From: Thalassospira tepidiphila MCCC 1A03514
GTDB taxonomy: Bacteria; Pseudomonadota; Alphaproteobacteria; Rhodospirillales; Thalassospiraceae
Reading direction: 5' to 3'
NCBI RefSeq assembly: GCF_001662875.1
Contig: NZ_JPVZ01000001.1
Coordinates: 372,001-436,000 of the forward strand
DNA: 64,000 nt
Shown piece by piece: positions 48,086 through 57,562 of this stretch. Each line of letters starts with the position of its first letter. Position 1 is the stretch's first letter. The notes beneath the pieces are model-generated. The model did no database searches. It was not told the origin of the DNA and was given only the letters and a program-made list of their open reading frames with translations. Made by a program: the position numbers and the translations under genes.

Positions 48086-48892
48086 ATGAAGATCGAAAAT
48101 TTCTATGCCACCGTGAACGGTATCAGCTTGTCATGTCAGCGGATCATCCCCGAGGATGTCCGCCCTGATGCGCCAACCATCCTGATGCTGCACGAAGCCC
48201 TTGGCACGATCCGCATGTGGCGCGACTTCCCGGCCAAACTGGCGACCGCGACCCGCCACCCGGTGGTTGTCTATGAGCGGCGCGGGCATGGCAAATCCGA
48301 TCCGCATGCGGTTGGTGATATTCCGCGCGCGATTGATTTCCACAACACCGAAAGCGATGTCTATCTGCATGGCCTGATCACGGAACTGGGCCTCGCCAAG
48401 CCGATCCTGTTTGGCCATAGCGACGGGGCGACCATCGCGCTTAAATATGCCGCACGCTTCCCTGACAATGTGACGGCGGTGATTTCCGAAGCCGCCCATG
48501 TTTTTGTCGAGGATGTCACGGTTGCCGGTATTACCGAGGCGGCCAAGATTTATGCCCAGACCGACTGGAAAACCAAACTGCAACGCCACCACTTTGCCCA
48601 GACCGATGATGTCTTCCGCGCCTGGGTCGATACCTGGCGGCAACCGGATTTCCTTGACTGGAACATGGTCGATGAGCTTGCCAACATCACCTGCCCGCTT
48701 CTGGTCATTCAGGGCGATGACGACCAGTTCGGCAGCGATGAACAGGTCCACACCATCTGCGCCAATACAGGTGGACCGGTCACCAAAATGCTGATCAAGG
48801 ACTGCGGCCACATCCCGCATTTCGATCAACCCGATCAGGTGATCGAAGCCAGCCTGAAACATCTTGGCATTAATGAACCCGCATCAGCTTAA
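48086..48892 (+). CDS. Alpha/beta-hydrolase fold protein
   Basis: A 268-residue hydrolase. Nucleophile serine in FGHSDGA, acid in QGDDDQFG and histidine in DCGHIPHFD make a complete triad; the oxyanion region is LHEALGT. Likely an esterase or lactonase; no substrate can be given. Frames extend upstream into the aatA terminator (to 47984), so I place the start at ATG 48086, although its ribosome site is weak and ATG 48008 cannot be excluded. Confidence 0.82.
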   Translation: MKIENFYATVNGISLSCQRIIPEDVRPDAPTILMLHEALGTIRMWRDFPAKLATATRHPVVVYERRGHGKSDPHAVGDIPRAIDFHNTESDVYLHGLITELGLAKPILFGHSDGATIALKYAARFPDNVTAVISEAAHVFVEDVTVAGITEAAKIYAQTDWKTKLQRHHFAQTDDVFRAWVDTWRQPDFLDWNMVDELANITCPLLVIQGDDDQFGSDEQVHTICANTGGPVTKMLIKDCGHIPHFDQPDQVIEASLKHLGINEPASA

Positions 48893-48920
48893 CGGATGCC
48901 GCGCCAAATCGACGCAAAAC

Positions 48921-48955
48921 AAAAGCCCCGGCACCATAAGGTGACCGGGGCTTTC
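48921..48955. terminator. Bidirectional terminator between the hydrolase and ahpD
   Basis: AAAGCCCCGG and CCGGGGCTTT pair around a 13-nt loop between convergent genes. Confidence 0.8.
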
Positions 48956-48984
48956 TGCTGGGCGATTGCCCGAATATTTCAGGC

Positions 48985-49521
48985 TTATTCGGCCAGTGCG
49001 TCTTCCGCATCAATCACGACGGCAACCGCATGGATAACCGATGCAATGCGGATGGCGTTCTGGATGGTTTCCTTTTTAACGCCAGCGTTCTTCAGCACCT
49101 TGTCATGGCTGTCGATGCACATGCCGCAACCATTGATCGCCGAAACCGCGATCGAAAACAGTTCGAAGTCGGCCTTATCAATGCCCGGCTTGCCGATGAT
49201 GTTCATGCGCAGGCGGGCCGGCATGGTGCTGTATTCTTCATCCGATACCAGGTGGTTGAACCGGTAATAGATGTTGTTCATGCCCATGATGGCAGCCGCA
49301 CCCTTGGCAGCTTCAATCGCTTCCGGCGTCAGTTTTTCTTTTGCTTCTGCGGCGACGGCCTTGGTCAGTTTGGCGTTGCGCGATGCAAAGGCACACGCAA
49401 GGGCAGTGCCATAAACCTGCTGGTCGGTCATGCCCGGATTGTTGGCCATGCTCGAAAGGTTCAGCTTAAGGTCCTTGGCATAGGCCGGCATGGAGTCCTT
49501 GATTTCAACGATCGACGTCAT
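48985..49521 (-). CDS. ahpD: Alkyl hydroperoxide reductase AhpD
   Basis: A 178-residue protein with the AhpD thioredoxin-like CxxC at C132-C135 (NGCGMCIDSH), nearly the same place and length as mycobacterial AhpD. It reduces AhpC at the expense of lipoyl-bearing dehydrogenase subunits. Start chosen at ATG 49521 behind AGAGGA. It follows ahpC by 181 bp on the same strand. Confidence 0.93.
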   Translation of the reverse strand: MTSIVEIKDSMPAYAKDLKLNLSSMANNPGMTDQQVYGTALACAFASRNAKLTKAVAAEAKEKLTPEAIEAAKGAAAIMGMNNIYYRFNHLVSDEEYSTMPARLRMNIIGKPGIDKADFELFSIAVSAINGCGMCIDSHDKVLKNAGVKKETIQNAIRIASVIHAVAVVIDAEDALAE

Positions 49522-49702
49522 GGAAAAAATCCTCTGAAGCTGTCTGAAACGATAAACGCGTAATGCAATAACGAATGGGGGGATTATCAGCCGTGGCAGT
49601 GCCGCACTTGGTCGGGCGCACGATGCGCAAGTCGGCAAAAGTCACAGGCTGAAAGGCGGGACCGGGCCAAGGCCCGATCCCACAAATAGGTACGGACTGG
49701 AC

Positions 49703-50230
49703 TTACAGGGTTTCGTCGCCCTGGTTCCAGTTGCACGGGCAAAGTTCGTCGGTCTGCAGGGCGTCGAGAATACGAAGCGCTTCCTGCGGGTTACGACCAA
49801 CGTTCAGGTCATTGACCTGTACGTGACGGATGATGTTGTCCGGGTCGATGATGAAGGTCGCGCGCAGCGCAACACCGGCGTCTTTCGCCAGAACACCAAG
49901 GGCGGTCGAGAGTTCTTTTTTCTCGTCAGCCAGCCATACGAACGGGCTGTCGCCCAGGTCTTCGTGGTGCGTACGCCATGCAGCGTGCACGAAGTCGGTG
50001 TCGGTCGAGCAACCCAGAAGAACCGCGTCACGGTCTTCGAAATCACCATTCAGTTCGCCGTAACCAACGATCTCGGTCGGGCAAACAAAGGTGAAGTCTT
50101 TCGGCCAGAAGAACAGGATCTTCCATTTGCCTTCATAGGACTTGTCGGTAACCGGTGCGAAGCTGTCCGGGGTTTTGCCCGAAACGCCGGTAAGATTGAA
50201 TTCTGGAAGCGTATCACCAACGGTAAGCAT
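49703..50230 (-). CDS. ahpC: Alkyl hydroperoxide reductase AhpC (AhpD-dependent peroxiredoxin)
   Basis: A 175-residue 2-Cys peroxiredoxin. The peroxidatic C50 is in FVCPTE and the C-terminal pair C164/C166 (ELCPCNW) marks the AhpD-linked type known from actinobacteria, not the AhpF-linked type. TTAGGAG precedes ATG 50230. It is divergent from oxyR, which should activate it on peroxide stress. Confidence 0.95.
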   Translation of the reverse strand: MLTVGDTLPEFNLTGVSGKTPDSFAPVTDKSYEGKWKILFFWPKDFTFVCPTEIVGYGELNGDFEDRDAVLLGCSTDTDFVHAAWRTHHEDLGDSPFVWLADEKKELSTALGVLAKDAGVALRATFIIDPDNIIRHVQVNDLNVGRNPQEALRILDALQTDELCPCNWNQGDETL

Positions 50231-50360
50231 TATGGTTACTCCTAACCCAGTTTGTAAAAACAACGAGCGGCCCCCGACAGGCCGCAAAAACTTTTGTGTG
50301 CAGTTGCAAAAAATGCACTGCTTGCTAGCGATTTGTAGAGAAATGCATTACCTAAGACAA

Positions 50361-50397
50361 ATAGATAAAACTTGGATTCTTGATAGGAAAAATTTAT
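50361..50397. promoter_or_regulatory. OxyR-binding site in the ahpC-oxyR region
   Basis: ATAG-N7-TTGG-N7-ATAG-N7-TTAT follows the OxyR spacing; three of four elements fit. The last one overlaps the oxyR start codon, so binding should repress oxyR while activating ahpC from the other side. Confidence 0.72.
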
Positions 50398-51319
50398 GGC
50401 TGCCCAACCAAGCATCAAGCAGCTCAAATACCTTGTTGCACTTTCCGAAACCGGACATTTTGGCCGCGCTGCAGAGACTTGCTTCATTACGCAGCCAAGT
50501 TTGTCGGCTGCGATAAGCGAGCTTGAGAACCTTCTGGGCGCCCAACTGGTCGAACGCAACAAGCGCCAAGTCCTGATGACGCCACTCGGTGAAGAGGTCG
50601 TCTCGCGGGCGCGAAATATCCTTCAGGAAGTTGATGAATTAACCACCATGGCGCAGGCCGCCTCCGACCCGCTTTCGGGCCCGATCCATATTGGTGTCAT
50701 TCCGACCATCGGTCCCTATCTGTTGCCTGATGTGATGGCTGCACTCAAGGCGGGCTTCCCGAAATTGCAGCCGCTTCTCCGCGAAGACCAAACCGCCAAG
50801 CTGGTGGAACTTCTGATGGCGGGCAAACTCGATCTTGCCCTGATTGCGCTGCCGATTGATGAAAACTGGCTTGAAGAGTTCGAATTGTTCGAGGATCGCT
50901 TTGTCTTTGCCTGTGCGCCGAACAATCCGCTGACGCACAAAAAGTATCTCGAAATCAGCGACATCAAGGATGAAAAACTCCTGCTGCTTGAAGACGGGCA
51001 TTGCCTGCGCGATCAGGCGCTTGAAGTCTGTCAGAAGGCGGGCTGGAACAAGTCGGCTGATTTCCAGGCCAACAGTCTCTCAACCCTGGTTCAGATGGTC
51101 GGGGCCGGCATCGGTGCCACACTGTTGCCGGAAATGTCGCTTGAAGTCGAAGCCCGTCGGCCGGATCTGCTTAAGATCGTGCCGTTTGAAAATCCGGTGC
51201 CGATCCGGCGCATCGGCATGGTTTGGCGCCGCAGTTCGGCCCGCAAGCTGGAATATCGCCAGTTGGCAGCCTACCTGCGCGATCGTCTTGCCCCGCGTGA
51301 TCAGGCCGTCGTCGCCTGA
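50396..51319 (+). CDS. oxyR: Peroxide-responsive LysR regulator OxyR
   Basis: A 307-residue LysR protein. C203 and C212 in GHCLRDQALEVC match the peroxide-sensing pair of E. coli OxyR (C199 and C208) with the same nine-residue spacing. The helix-turn-helix is at about residues 18-45. It is divergent from ahpC. Confidence 0.95.
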   Translation: MAAQPSIKQLKYLVALSETGHFGRAAETCFITQPSLSAAISELENLLGAQLVERNKRQVLMTPLGEEVVSRARNILQEVDELTTMAQAASDPLSGPIHIGVIPTIGPYLLPDVMAALKAGFPKLQPLLREDQTAKLVELLMAGKLDLALIALPIDENWLEEFELFEDRFVFACAPNNPLTHKKYLEISDIKDEKLLLLEDGHCLRDQALEVCQKAGWNKSADFQANSLSTLVQMVGAGIGATLLPEMSLEVEARRPDLLKIVPFENPVPIRRIGMVWRRSSARKLEYRQLAAYLRDRLAPRDQAVVA

Positions 51320-51373
51320 TCGGCAGCCCGTTGCCCGCCGTACCACTTAGGACACAGACAACAGACATAGCCA

Positions 51374-52339
51374 ATGCTGCCGATCAAGGACAACAACCCG
51401 ACCACCATCACGCCATGGGTCACCTACGCGATCATTGCGATCAATGTCGTGGTGTTTCTCGGCACCGTCACCCTTGATCCGCGCGCAGCGATCCTTGTGA
51501 ACCTGCAATATGGTGCCATCCCGGCCGTACTGTTTGGTCATGCCGAACTGCCACCGGGTTTTTCGCCCTTTCCGGCCGGTTTCGGGTTCCTGTCGATCTT
51601 TTCGGCGATGTTCATGCATGGCGGCTGGATGCATCTGGGCGGTAATATGCTGTATCTCTGGATCTTCGGGAACAATGTCGAAGACGCGATGGGGCATTTC
51701 CGCTTTCTGATCTTTTATCTCGCCTGTGGCGTTGCCGCCGCCCTTGGGCATGGGTTGCTTGATACCCAGTCAGAAATCCCCATGATCGGGGCATCCGGTG
51801 CGTTGGCCGGGGTGCTGGGTGCCTATTTCCTGCTTTATCCCAAGGCGCGCGTCCTGGTCTGGTTCTTCTGGGTGTTTATCTTTTATGTCCCGGCCGTGGT
51901 CGTGCTTGGCTTCTGGTTTATCACGCAGGTGATCAATTTCGGCAGTGGTGCTGGCGGCGGCATTGCATGGGTTGCTCATATCGCGGGCTTTGTCGCAGGC
52001 GTCGCGCTGATCCCGCTCTTCAAGCATCGCAATGTGCCGCTGTGGCATGATGGCTCCCCCGCACCGGCCTTTGGCATCTATCGCCCAGGCCGCAAAACAC
52101 GCGGCAGCACATCGAACATCCCGCCCTGGGCGGCGGCCTACGAGGCAGAGCGCGCCGCCAAACGTGCCAATATGCGCCGCGATCAGCGCGGACCTTGGGG
52201 TAAAGAGGGCGAGGAGCGCGATGCATCCCCGTGGGGCCGCTATCAGCCAAAATCGTCACCAAAACCAAAATCCAAACCATCGGTTGGCGTCCCGAAAGTT
52301 GTCCGCTTGCATCCGGACCGCAACAAGGACGATACTTAG
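51374..52339 (+). CDS. Rhomboid-family intramembrane serine protease
   Basis: A 321-residue membrane protein with six or seven spans. Motifs: FMHGGWMHLGGNMLYLWIFG, the catalytic serine in MIGASGALAGVLG, and the catalytic histidine in WVAHIAGFVAG. The C-terminal ~100 residues are a basic, Pro/Lys-rich cytoplasmic tail. It cleaves transmembrane substrates; which ones is unknown. It starts 55 bp after oxyR, maybe in the same transcript. Confidence 0.92.
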   Translation: MLPIKDNNPTTITPWVTYAIIAINVVVFLGTVTLDPRAAILVNLQYGAIPAVLFGHAELPPGFSPFPAGFGFLSIFSAMFMHGGWMHLGGNMLYLWIFGNNVEDAMGHFRFLIFYLACGVAAALGHGLLDTQSEIPMIGASGALAGVLGAYFLLYPKARVLVWFFWVFIFYVPAVVVLGFWFITQVINFGSGAGGGIAWVAHIAGFVAGVALIPLFKHRNVPLWHDGSPAPAFGIYRPGRKTRGSTSNIPPWAAAYEAERAAKRANMRRDQRGPWGKEGEERDASPWGRYQPKSSPKPKSKPSVGVPKVVRLHPDRNKDDT

Positions 52340-52375
52340 GCCAAAGAAAAAATATCGTCCCAGGAGGATACCGTC

Positions 52376-53416
52376 ATGCGCGCAGCCTACTTCACCGACT
52401 ATCAGGGCCCGATCGAGGTTCAGAATGTCGCCGACCCGACCCCGCAAAATGGCGGTGTGGTCATCAAGGTCGAGGCCACCGGCCTGTGTCGCAGTGACTG
52501 GCATGGCTGGATGGGCCATGATTCCGATGTGCAGGTCCCCCATGTGCCGGGCCATGAGTTTGCCGGTACCATCGTTGCGGTCGGCAAGGACATCAAACGC
52601 TGGCAGGAAGGTGATCGTGTCACCGTCCCGTTCGTATCGGGCTGCGGCCACTGCCCGGAATGCCATAGCGGCAATCATCAGGTCTGCGATCATCAATTCC
52701 AGCCGGGCTTTACCGGCTGGGGAAGCTTTGCCGAATATGTCGCGATTGATTACGCCGATACCAACCTTGTCCGCCTGCCCGATGAAATGGATTTCGCGAC
52801 CGCAGCAAGCCTCGGCTGTCGCTTTGCCACCAGCTTCCGCGGCGTGATTGACCAAGGCAAGGTTTCTGCCGGTCAAATCGTCGCCGTCCACGGCGCGGGT
52901 GGTGTTGGCCTGTCGGCGATCATGATTGCCGCGGCCGCTGGCGCCTATGTCATCGCGGTCGACATTGATGATGCCAAGCTCGACTTCGCCAAGGAAATCG
53001 GTGCCAATGCGGTGTTAAATGCCCGCGCAATTGATGACATCCCGGCCGCGATCAAGGACATCACCCGGGGTGGTGCGCATGTGTCGGTCGATGCACTTGG
53101 AAGTGCTGTGACCTGCTTTAACTCGGTCGCATCTTTGCGCAAGCGCGGCAAACATATTCAGATCGGGCTGATGACCGGTGATCATGCCCATGCCAAGGTG
53201 CCGATGGATCGCGTTGTTGCCCATGAACTTGAAATCCTGGGCAGCCACGGCATGCAGGCATTTCGCTATGACGCGATGCTCGACATGATCCTGTCTGGCA
53301 AGCTTGCGCCGCAAAAACTGATTGCAGATCGCGTCACCCTTGCCGAAGGCGCAACAGCGCTGATGAATATGGACAGCTTCTCCTCGACCGGTGTCACCGT
53401 GATTGATCGGTTCTGA
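52376..53416 (+). CDS. Zinc-dependent alcohol dehydrogenase
   Basis: A 346-residue MDR-family enzyme. Catalytic zinc residues C38, H60 and E61, structural zinc cysteines C90, C93, C96 and C104, and the NAD motif [12 protein letters not shown] are present. It oxidises alcohols or reduces aldehydes with NAD(P). CAGGAGG precedes the ATG. A DUF2478 gene follows after three bases. Confidence 0.92.
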   Translation: MRAAYFTDYQGPIEVQNVADPTPQNGGVVIKVEATGLCRSDWHGWMGHDSDVQVPHVPGHEFAGTIVAVGKDIKRWQEGDRVTVPFVSGCGHCPECHSGNHQVCDHQFQPGFTGWGSFAEYVAIDYADTNLVRLPDEMDFATAASLGCRFATSFRGVIDQGKVSAGQIVAVHGAGGVGLSAIMIAAAAGAYVIAVDIDDAKLDFAKEIGANAVLNARAIDDIPAAIKDITRGGAHVSVDALGSAVTCFNSVASLRKRGKHIQIGLMTGDHAHAKVPMDRVVAHELEILGSHGMQAFRYDAMLDMILSGKLAPQKLIADRVTLAEGATALMNMDSFSSTGVTVIDRF

Positions 53417-53419
53417 TCC

Positions 53420-53932
53420 ATGCTGGCCGGTATTGCCTTTCAGCCCAAAGACCCGATTGATGATCTTCTGGCCGGGATTGCCGACGCGATGTTGGCAAAC
53501 GGCAAGTCGGTTGCAGGTTACGTTCAAAAACGCCGCAAGGATGCCGATTGCGGAACCCTGGTGCATGTTCGCAATCTGCGCAGTGGCGATGAAATGCCGA
53601 TCACGAAAAACCGTGGCAAAATGGCCAAGGGCTGCAAGCTTGATGGTGATGCGCTTTCGACCCTGGCCGCGCAGCTTGCCCGCGATGTCGAAGCGGGATC
53701 CGATATCCTGATCATCGCCCGCTTTGGCCGAAGCGAGGCTGAGGGGCGCGGACTTCGTGATGTGATTTCACGCGCACTGGATCTGGAAATTCCGGTTCTG
53801 GTCGGGGTGCGCGATGAATATAGTGCTGCGTGGGATGCGTTCCATGGCGGCTATGCCGATGCGCTGGCCCTTAACGCACAAGCCATCGAAAACTGGCTGT
53901 CGCAAACACCCGCAGATACGCTGGCTGTCTGA
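53420..53932 (+). CDS. DUF2478 family protein (second copy)
   Basis: A 170-residue paralogue of the protein at 16413-16931. The shared core here reads IIARFGRSEAEGRGLRDVIS. The N-terminal part differs and lacks a Walker A. It starts three bases after the alcohol dehydrogenase stop, so translation is surely coupled. Function unknown; the pairing with a dehydrogenase rather than with nitrate genes is notable. Confidence 0.8.
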   Translation: MLAGIAFQPKDPIDDLLAGIADAMLANGKSVAGYVQKRRKDADCGTLVHVRNLRSGDEMPITKNRGKMAKGCKLDGDALSTLAAQLARDVEAGSDILIIARFGRSEAEGRGLRDVISRALDLEIPVLVGVRDEYSAAWDAFHGGYADALALNAQAIENWLSQTPADTLAV

Positions 53933-53941
53933 GGATAACCG

Positions 53942-54679
53942 CTAGCTGCTCTGCCCGACATCACATGCCATGCGGTTCTTGAGCAGAACCGTCTCGGCAA
54001 AGCGTTCAAACCACGCCCCGAAAGCCGCATCATATTTCGCCCGCCCGGCCCGCTGGGTATCGGGGCATTGTGCGTTCGGGCGGTCGGTCTTGTCGGCCGC
54101 ATTCGAAAGCCAGCGTTCATGGGCTTCGTCATCCACCTCCGGGTGGAACTGAATGCCCCAGATACGCTCGTCAATGTGATAGGCCTGATGGGGGAATGTC
54201 GGGCCGGTCGCAACCAACTCCGCCCCGTCGGGAATGCCAAACCCTTCACTGTGCCAGTGATAAACCATCAGTTCATCGGGAAACAGATGTTCGCCTGCTT
54301 CTGTCGCCTGCACCGGGTAATAGCCGATTTCGGTCATGCCTTCGGGATGGGGCACAACATCGGCACCAAGATGGCGCGCCATCATCTGCGCGCCAAGGCA
54401 AATACCCAGATACATCGCATCACTGGCCACCACATGTGGCAACCAGTTCATGATCGCACGCACATTATCCAGATGATCGTCATTGGCACTCATCGGGCCG
54501 CCAAACACGACAACCAGATGATATTTGCCAAGATCGGTCGGCAGCGGATCCCCTTCACCGGGACGGCGAATATCGAACTCAAACCCGTAGCGGCGCATCA
54601 CCGTTCCCAACCGCCCCGGCTGTCCGGTGGCAGAGTTGAAAACAAGTAGAATGCGGTTTTTCGGGCTCAGATCGTTCAT
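53942..54679 (-). CDS. Class I glutamine amidotransferase-like protein
   Basis: A 245-residue protein with the class I GATase triad: cysteine in LGICLGAQMM, and histidine-glutamate in IQFHPEVD. It resembles the GMP-synthase-like stand-alone amidotransferases that include gamma-glutamyl-amine hydrolases. Start at ATG 54679 behind GAGGACC; the open frame reaches 54775 without support. Confidence 0.85.
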   Translation of the reverse strand: MNDLSPKNRILLVFNSATGQPGRLGTVMRRYGFEFDIRRPGEGDPLPTDLGKYHLVVVFGGPMSANDDHLDNVRAIMNWLPHVVASDAMYLGICLGAQMMARHLGADVVPHPEGMTEIGYYPVQATEAGEHLFPDELMVYHWHSEGFGIPDGAELVATGPTFPHQAYHIDERIWGIQFHPEVDDEAHERWLSNAADKTDRPNAQCPDTQRAGRAKYDAAFGAWFERFAETVLLKNRMACDVGQSS

Positions 54680-54766
54680 GCGGTCCTCGTTGCTGCAATA
54701 GCGAAGGTAGACTGCACCACGCCGTTTTGACAAGCCCCGCGTCACCAAAATAGCCCGACCAAAACA

Positions 54767-54797
54767 AAAGGCCACCGCGCAATTTACGGTGGCCTTT
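54767..54797 (-). terminator. Terminator of ychF
   Basis: AAAGGCCACCG and CGGTGGCCTTT form an 11-bp stem, 26 bp past the leftward ychF stop, with TTTTGTTTTGG following. Confidence 0.88.
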
Positions 54798-54822
54798 GGA
54801 ATGTTTCCGAAAAAGCGGATGC

Positions 54823-55926
54823 TTAGACGTTGAATTTGAAGTGGAAGATATCGCCGTCCTTGACGATATAGGTCTTGCCTTCCTGACGCAGCTTGCCGGC
54901 ATCGCGCGCACCCGCTTCACCGTTAAATTCGATGAAATCGTCATAGGCGATGGTTTCGGCCTTAATAAAGCCGCGTTCGAAATCGGTGTGAATGACACCG
55001 GCTGCATTCGGGGCGGTTGCACCTTTGAACACCGTCCATGCGCGCGCCTCTTTCGGACCGACCGTAAAGAAGGTCAAAAGATTAAGCAGCTTGTAACCTT
55101 CGCGAATGATACGCGCGAGACCGGTTTCCGAAAGACCAAGACCTTCAAGGAACTCTTTCTTGTCTTCAGCACTGTCAAGCAGGGCAACTTCGGCCTCGAT
55201 AGCAGCAGAAATCACCACCGAACGTGCACCCTGTGCTTCGGCCATGGCGGCAACCTTGGCGGAAAGTTCGTTGCCTTCCGCTGCACTGTCTTCATCAACG
55301 TTGCAAACATAAAGGATCGGTTTGCTGGTCAGAAGCTGCAGCATACGGAACGCCTTGGCTTCGTCTTCGCCGTCAATCTCGACCACGCGGGCCGGTTTAC
55401 CTTCACGCAGCACTTCAAGCGCGCGCTCGATCAGATCCATCGCCAGCTTGGCGTCCTTGTCGTTCGAACGCGCCTTTTTCTGAAGACCCGGAATACGTTT
55501 TTCCAGGCTCTCCATATCGGCCAGCATCAGTTCGGTTTCGATGGTTTCCGCATCACGGACCGGATCGACCGAGTTGTCGACATGGGTGATGTCGTCATCT
55601 TCGAAACAACGCAGCACGTGAACGATGGCATCGGTTTCACGAATGTTGGCAAGGAACTGGTTGCCAAGGCCCTCGCCCTTCGATGCACCGCGTACCAAAC
55701 CGGCAATATCGACAAATTCCAACTGGGTCGGAATGATGTTTGCCGAGTTTGCGATTGCCGCGATCTTGTCAAGGCGCTCGTCCGGGACGCTGACACGACC
55801 GGTATTGGGCTCAATCGTGCAGAACGGGAAGTTTGCTGCCTCGGCTGCTGCCGTCTGGGTCAGGGCGTTAAAAAGGGTCGATTTACCAACGTTGGGCAGA
55901 CCGACAATACCGCATTTGAATCCCAT
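54823..55926 (-). CDS. ychF: Redox-regulated ATPase YchF (OLA1 family)
   Basis: A 367-residue Obg-type P-loop protein that prefers ATP. Walker A is GLPNVGKSTLFNALT, the switch region includes FVDIAGLVRGASKGEGLGNQFL, and a TGS domain ends the protein. It binds ribosomes and affects stress responses. The family N-terminus MGFKCGIVG fixes the start at 55926; the GTG at 55944 is less likely. It follows pth. Confidence 0.95.
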   Translation of the reverse strand: MGFKCGIVGLPNVGKSTLFNALTQTAAAEAANFPFCTIEPNTGRVSVPDERLDKIAAIANSANIIPTQLEFVDIAGLVRGASKGEGLGNQFLANIRETDAIVHVLRCFEDDDITHVDNSVDPVRDAETIETELMLADMESLEKRIPGLQKKARSNDKDAKLAMDLIERALEVLREGKPARVVEIDGEDEAKAFRMLQLLTSKPILYVCNVDEDSAAEGNELSAKVAAMAEAQGARSVVISAAIEAEVALLDSAEDKKEFLEGLGLSETGLARIIREGYKLLNLLTFFTVGPKEARAWTVFKGATAPNAAGVIHTDFERGFIKAETIAYDDFIEFNGEAGARDAGKLRQEGKTYIVKDGDIFHFKFNV

Positions 55927-55990
55927 CTTTCCGGGCTCCGTCACTTGAATTTCTGTTTATCAGGATCGGTTTGCGCATGTGCAAACCAGA

Positions 55991-56794
55991 CTATTTCTTT
56001 TTGCCAAATGCCTTGGCAAGCGCTTCGGCCATGGCCGAGGCTGCATTACTTACCGGGGTATCGGCGCGCTCAAGCCGCACCTTTGCCGCCCCTGAAAGAT
56101 CATTGATGCCTTCACCTGCCTGCGGCTCGGTTGATGCATCTTTGTCTTTGTCGCCCTTTTCGCCCTTATCGCCCCCGGGCTTGTCAGCAGCCGGTTTGTC
56201 CTTTTTCGGCGCCTTTGGCTTGGGCGGTGAAACGATGGCGGAAACCTTGCTCATAAAGCCGCCATCATCGCCCTTGGTCAGGCGCCCGAATTCCGCGGCC
56301 ACCGCATCCAGAAGCGTCATCAGCCAGCCATCCTGTTCGGCCTTGGAGAAATCCCCAAGCACATGACCATGCACGCGGGATTTCTCCCCCGGATGACCAA
56401 TGCCCAAACGAACGCGGCGATATTCCTTGCCACAATGGGCGTCAATTGATCGCAAACCGTTATGGCCGCCATGGCCGCCGCCGCGTTTGACGCGCAGCTT
56501 GCCCGGTGGCAGGTCCAGCTCATCATGCAGGACAATAACGTCTTCGACCGGAATCTTGTAAAAGCGCAGCACTTCGCCAACGCTTTGCCCCGAAAGGTTC
56601 ATGAAGGTTTCCGGTTTCAGAACCAGAACCTTTTGGCCGTTCAATTCACCTTCGGAAATCTGGCCCTGGAACTTTTTGCGCCAGGGACCAAAAGAATAGC
56701 GGCGGACGAGTTCGTCCGCCGCCATGAAGCCAATGTTGTGACGATTGGCGGCATATCCCGATCCCGGGTTTCCCAATCCAACCACCAGAAACAT
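55991..56794 (-). CDS. pth: Peptidyl-tRNA hydrolase Pth with C-terminal extension
   Basis: The first ~190 residues are a normal Pth: NRHNIGF with the catalytic histidine, MNLSGQSV, and [12 protein letters not shown]. It recycles peptidyl-tRNA released from stalled ribosomes. The remaining ~75 residues form a low-complexity tail of Pro, Lys and Asp, then a short helix, giving 267 residues where about 190-200 is usual. GAGGTC precedes the ATG. It lies between rplY and ychF. Confidence 0.96.
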   Translation of the reverse strand: MFLVVGLGNPGSGYAANRHNIGFMAADELVRRYSFGPWRKKFQGQISEGELNGQKVLVLKPETFMNLSGQSVGEVLRFYKIPVEDVIVLHDELDLPPGKLRVKRGGGHGGHNGLRSIDAHCGKEYRRVRLGIGHPGEKSRVHGHVLGDFSKAEQDGWLMTLLDAVAAEFGRLTKGDDGGFMSKVSAIVSPPKPKAPKKDKPAADKPGGDKGEKGDKDKDASTEPQAGEGINDLSGAAKVRLERADTPVSNAASAMAEALAKAFGKKK

Positions 56795-56809
56795 CGTAAG
56801 ACCTCGATC

Positions 56810-57439
56810 TTATTCTTCGGTCGCTGCTTCTTCTTCGCCTTCTTCGTCAGAAGATTCGTTCTCTTCCGAACGCAGAGCAGACGGCGCAGCAACGGTTGCG
56901 ACCGTGAAGTCACGATCGGTAATCGTAAGCTCGACACCTTTCGGCAGTTTGATCGCCGAAATGTGGATCGAGTCACCAACTTCAACACCGGTCAGGTCAA
57001 AGACCAGCTCTTCCGGAATTGCAGACGGTGCGCAAAGAACTTCGACGTCGTGACGAACGATGTTCAGAACACCGCCTTTTTTGAGGCCCGGGGATTTCTC
57101 TTCGTTTACGAAGCGAACCGGAACTTCAACGTTGATCGTCTGGCCTTTGGAGAAGCGCAGGAAGTCAACGTGCAGAATTTCGTCAGATACTTTGTCGAAC
57201 TGAACGTCGCGCGGCAGAACTTCGTATTTCTCTTTGCCAACCTGAACGGTCAGAACGTGGGAATAGAAGCCCGGCGCATGCAGAAGTTTCCAAAGCGGAC
57301 GCGGGTCAACCTGGAACAGAACAGCTTCCTGTTTTGCACCATAGATAACACCAGGGACCATACCGGCACGACGCACGGCACGGGCGGCCCCCTTTCCGGC
57401 CCGTTCACGGATTTCCGCATTGATAACAGAATTTGCCAT
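56810..57439 (-). CDS. rplY: 50S ribosomal protein L25 (CTC/general stress type)
   Basis: A 209-residue long-form L25 with the 5S-rRNA-binding domain first (LNAEIRERAGKGAARAVRRAGMVPGVIYG-like) and a beta-rich C-terminal domain. It ends in a Glu/Ser-rich acidic tail. AAGGAG is well placed before ATG 57439. It follows prs, as in many bacteria. Confidence 0.95.
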   Translation of the reverse strand: MANSVINAEIRERAGKGAARAVRRAGMVPGVIYGAKQEAVLFQVDPRPLWKLLHAPGFYSHVLTVQVGKEKYEVLPRDVQFDKVSDEILHVDFLRFSKGQTINVEVPVRFVNEEKSPGLKKGGVLNIVRHDVEVLCAPSAIPEELVFDLTGVEVGDSIHISAIKLPKGVELTITDRDFTVATVAAPSALRSEENESSDEEGEEEAATEE

Positions 57440-57517
57440 CGGAAAATCTCCTTGAACTAAAAGTAGTTTGTCCCCGCAGGTTGGTGAGAATCACCGCTGA
57501 AAGCCTGCGAAAACAAG

Positions 57518-57545
57518 TGCGGTGGCCTCCAGGGGTGCCACCGCA
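57518..57545 (-). other. Hairpin between prs and rplY
   Basis: TGCGGTGGC and GCCACCGCA pair around a 10-nt loop, without a T run. It may attenuate read-through from prs into rplY or stabilise the prs message. Confidence 0.5.
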
Positions 57546-57562
57546 GCGAGGGCCTTATACCC

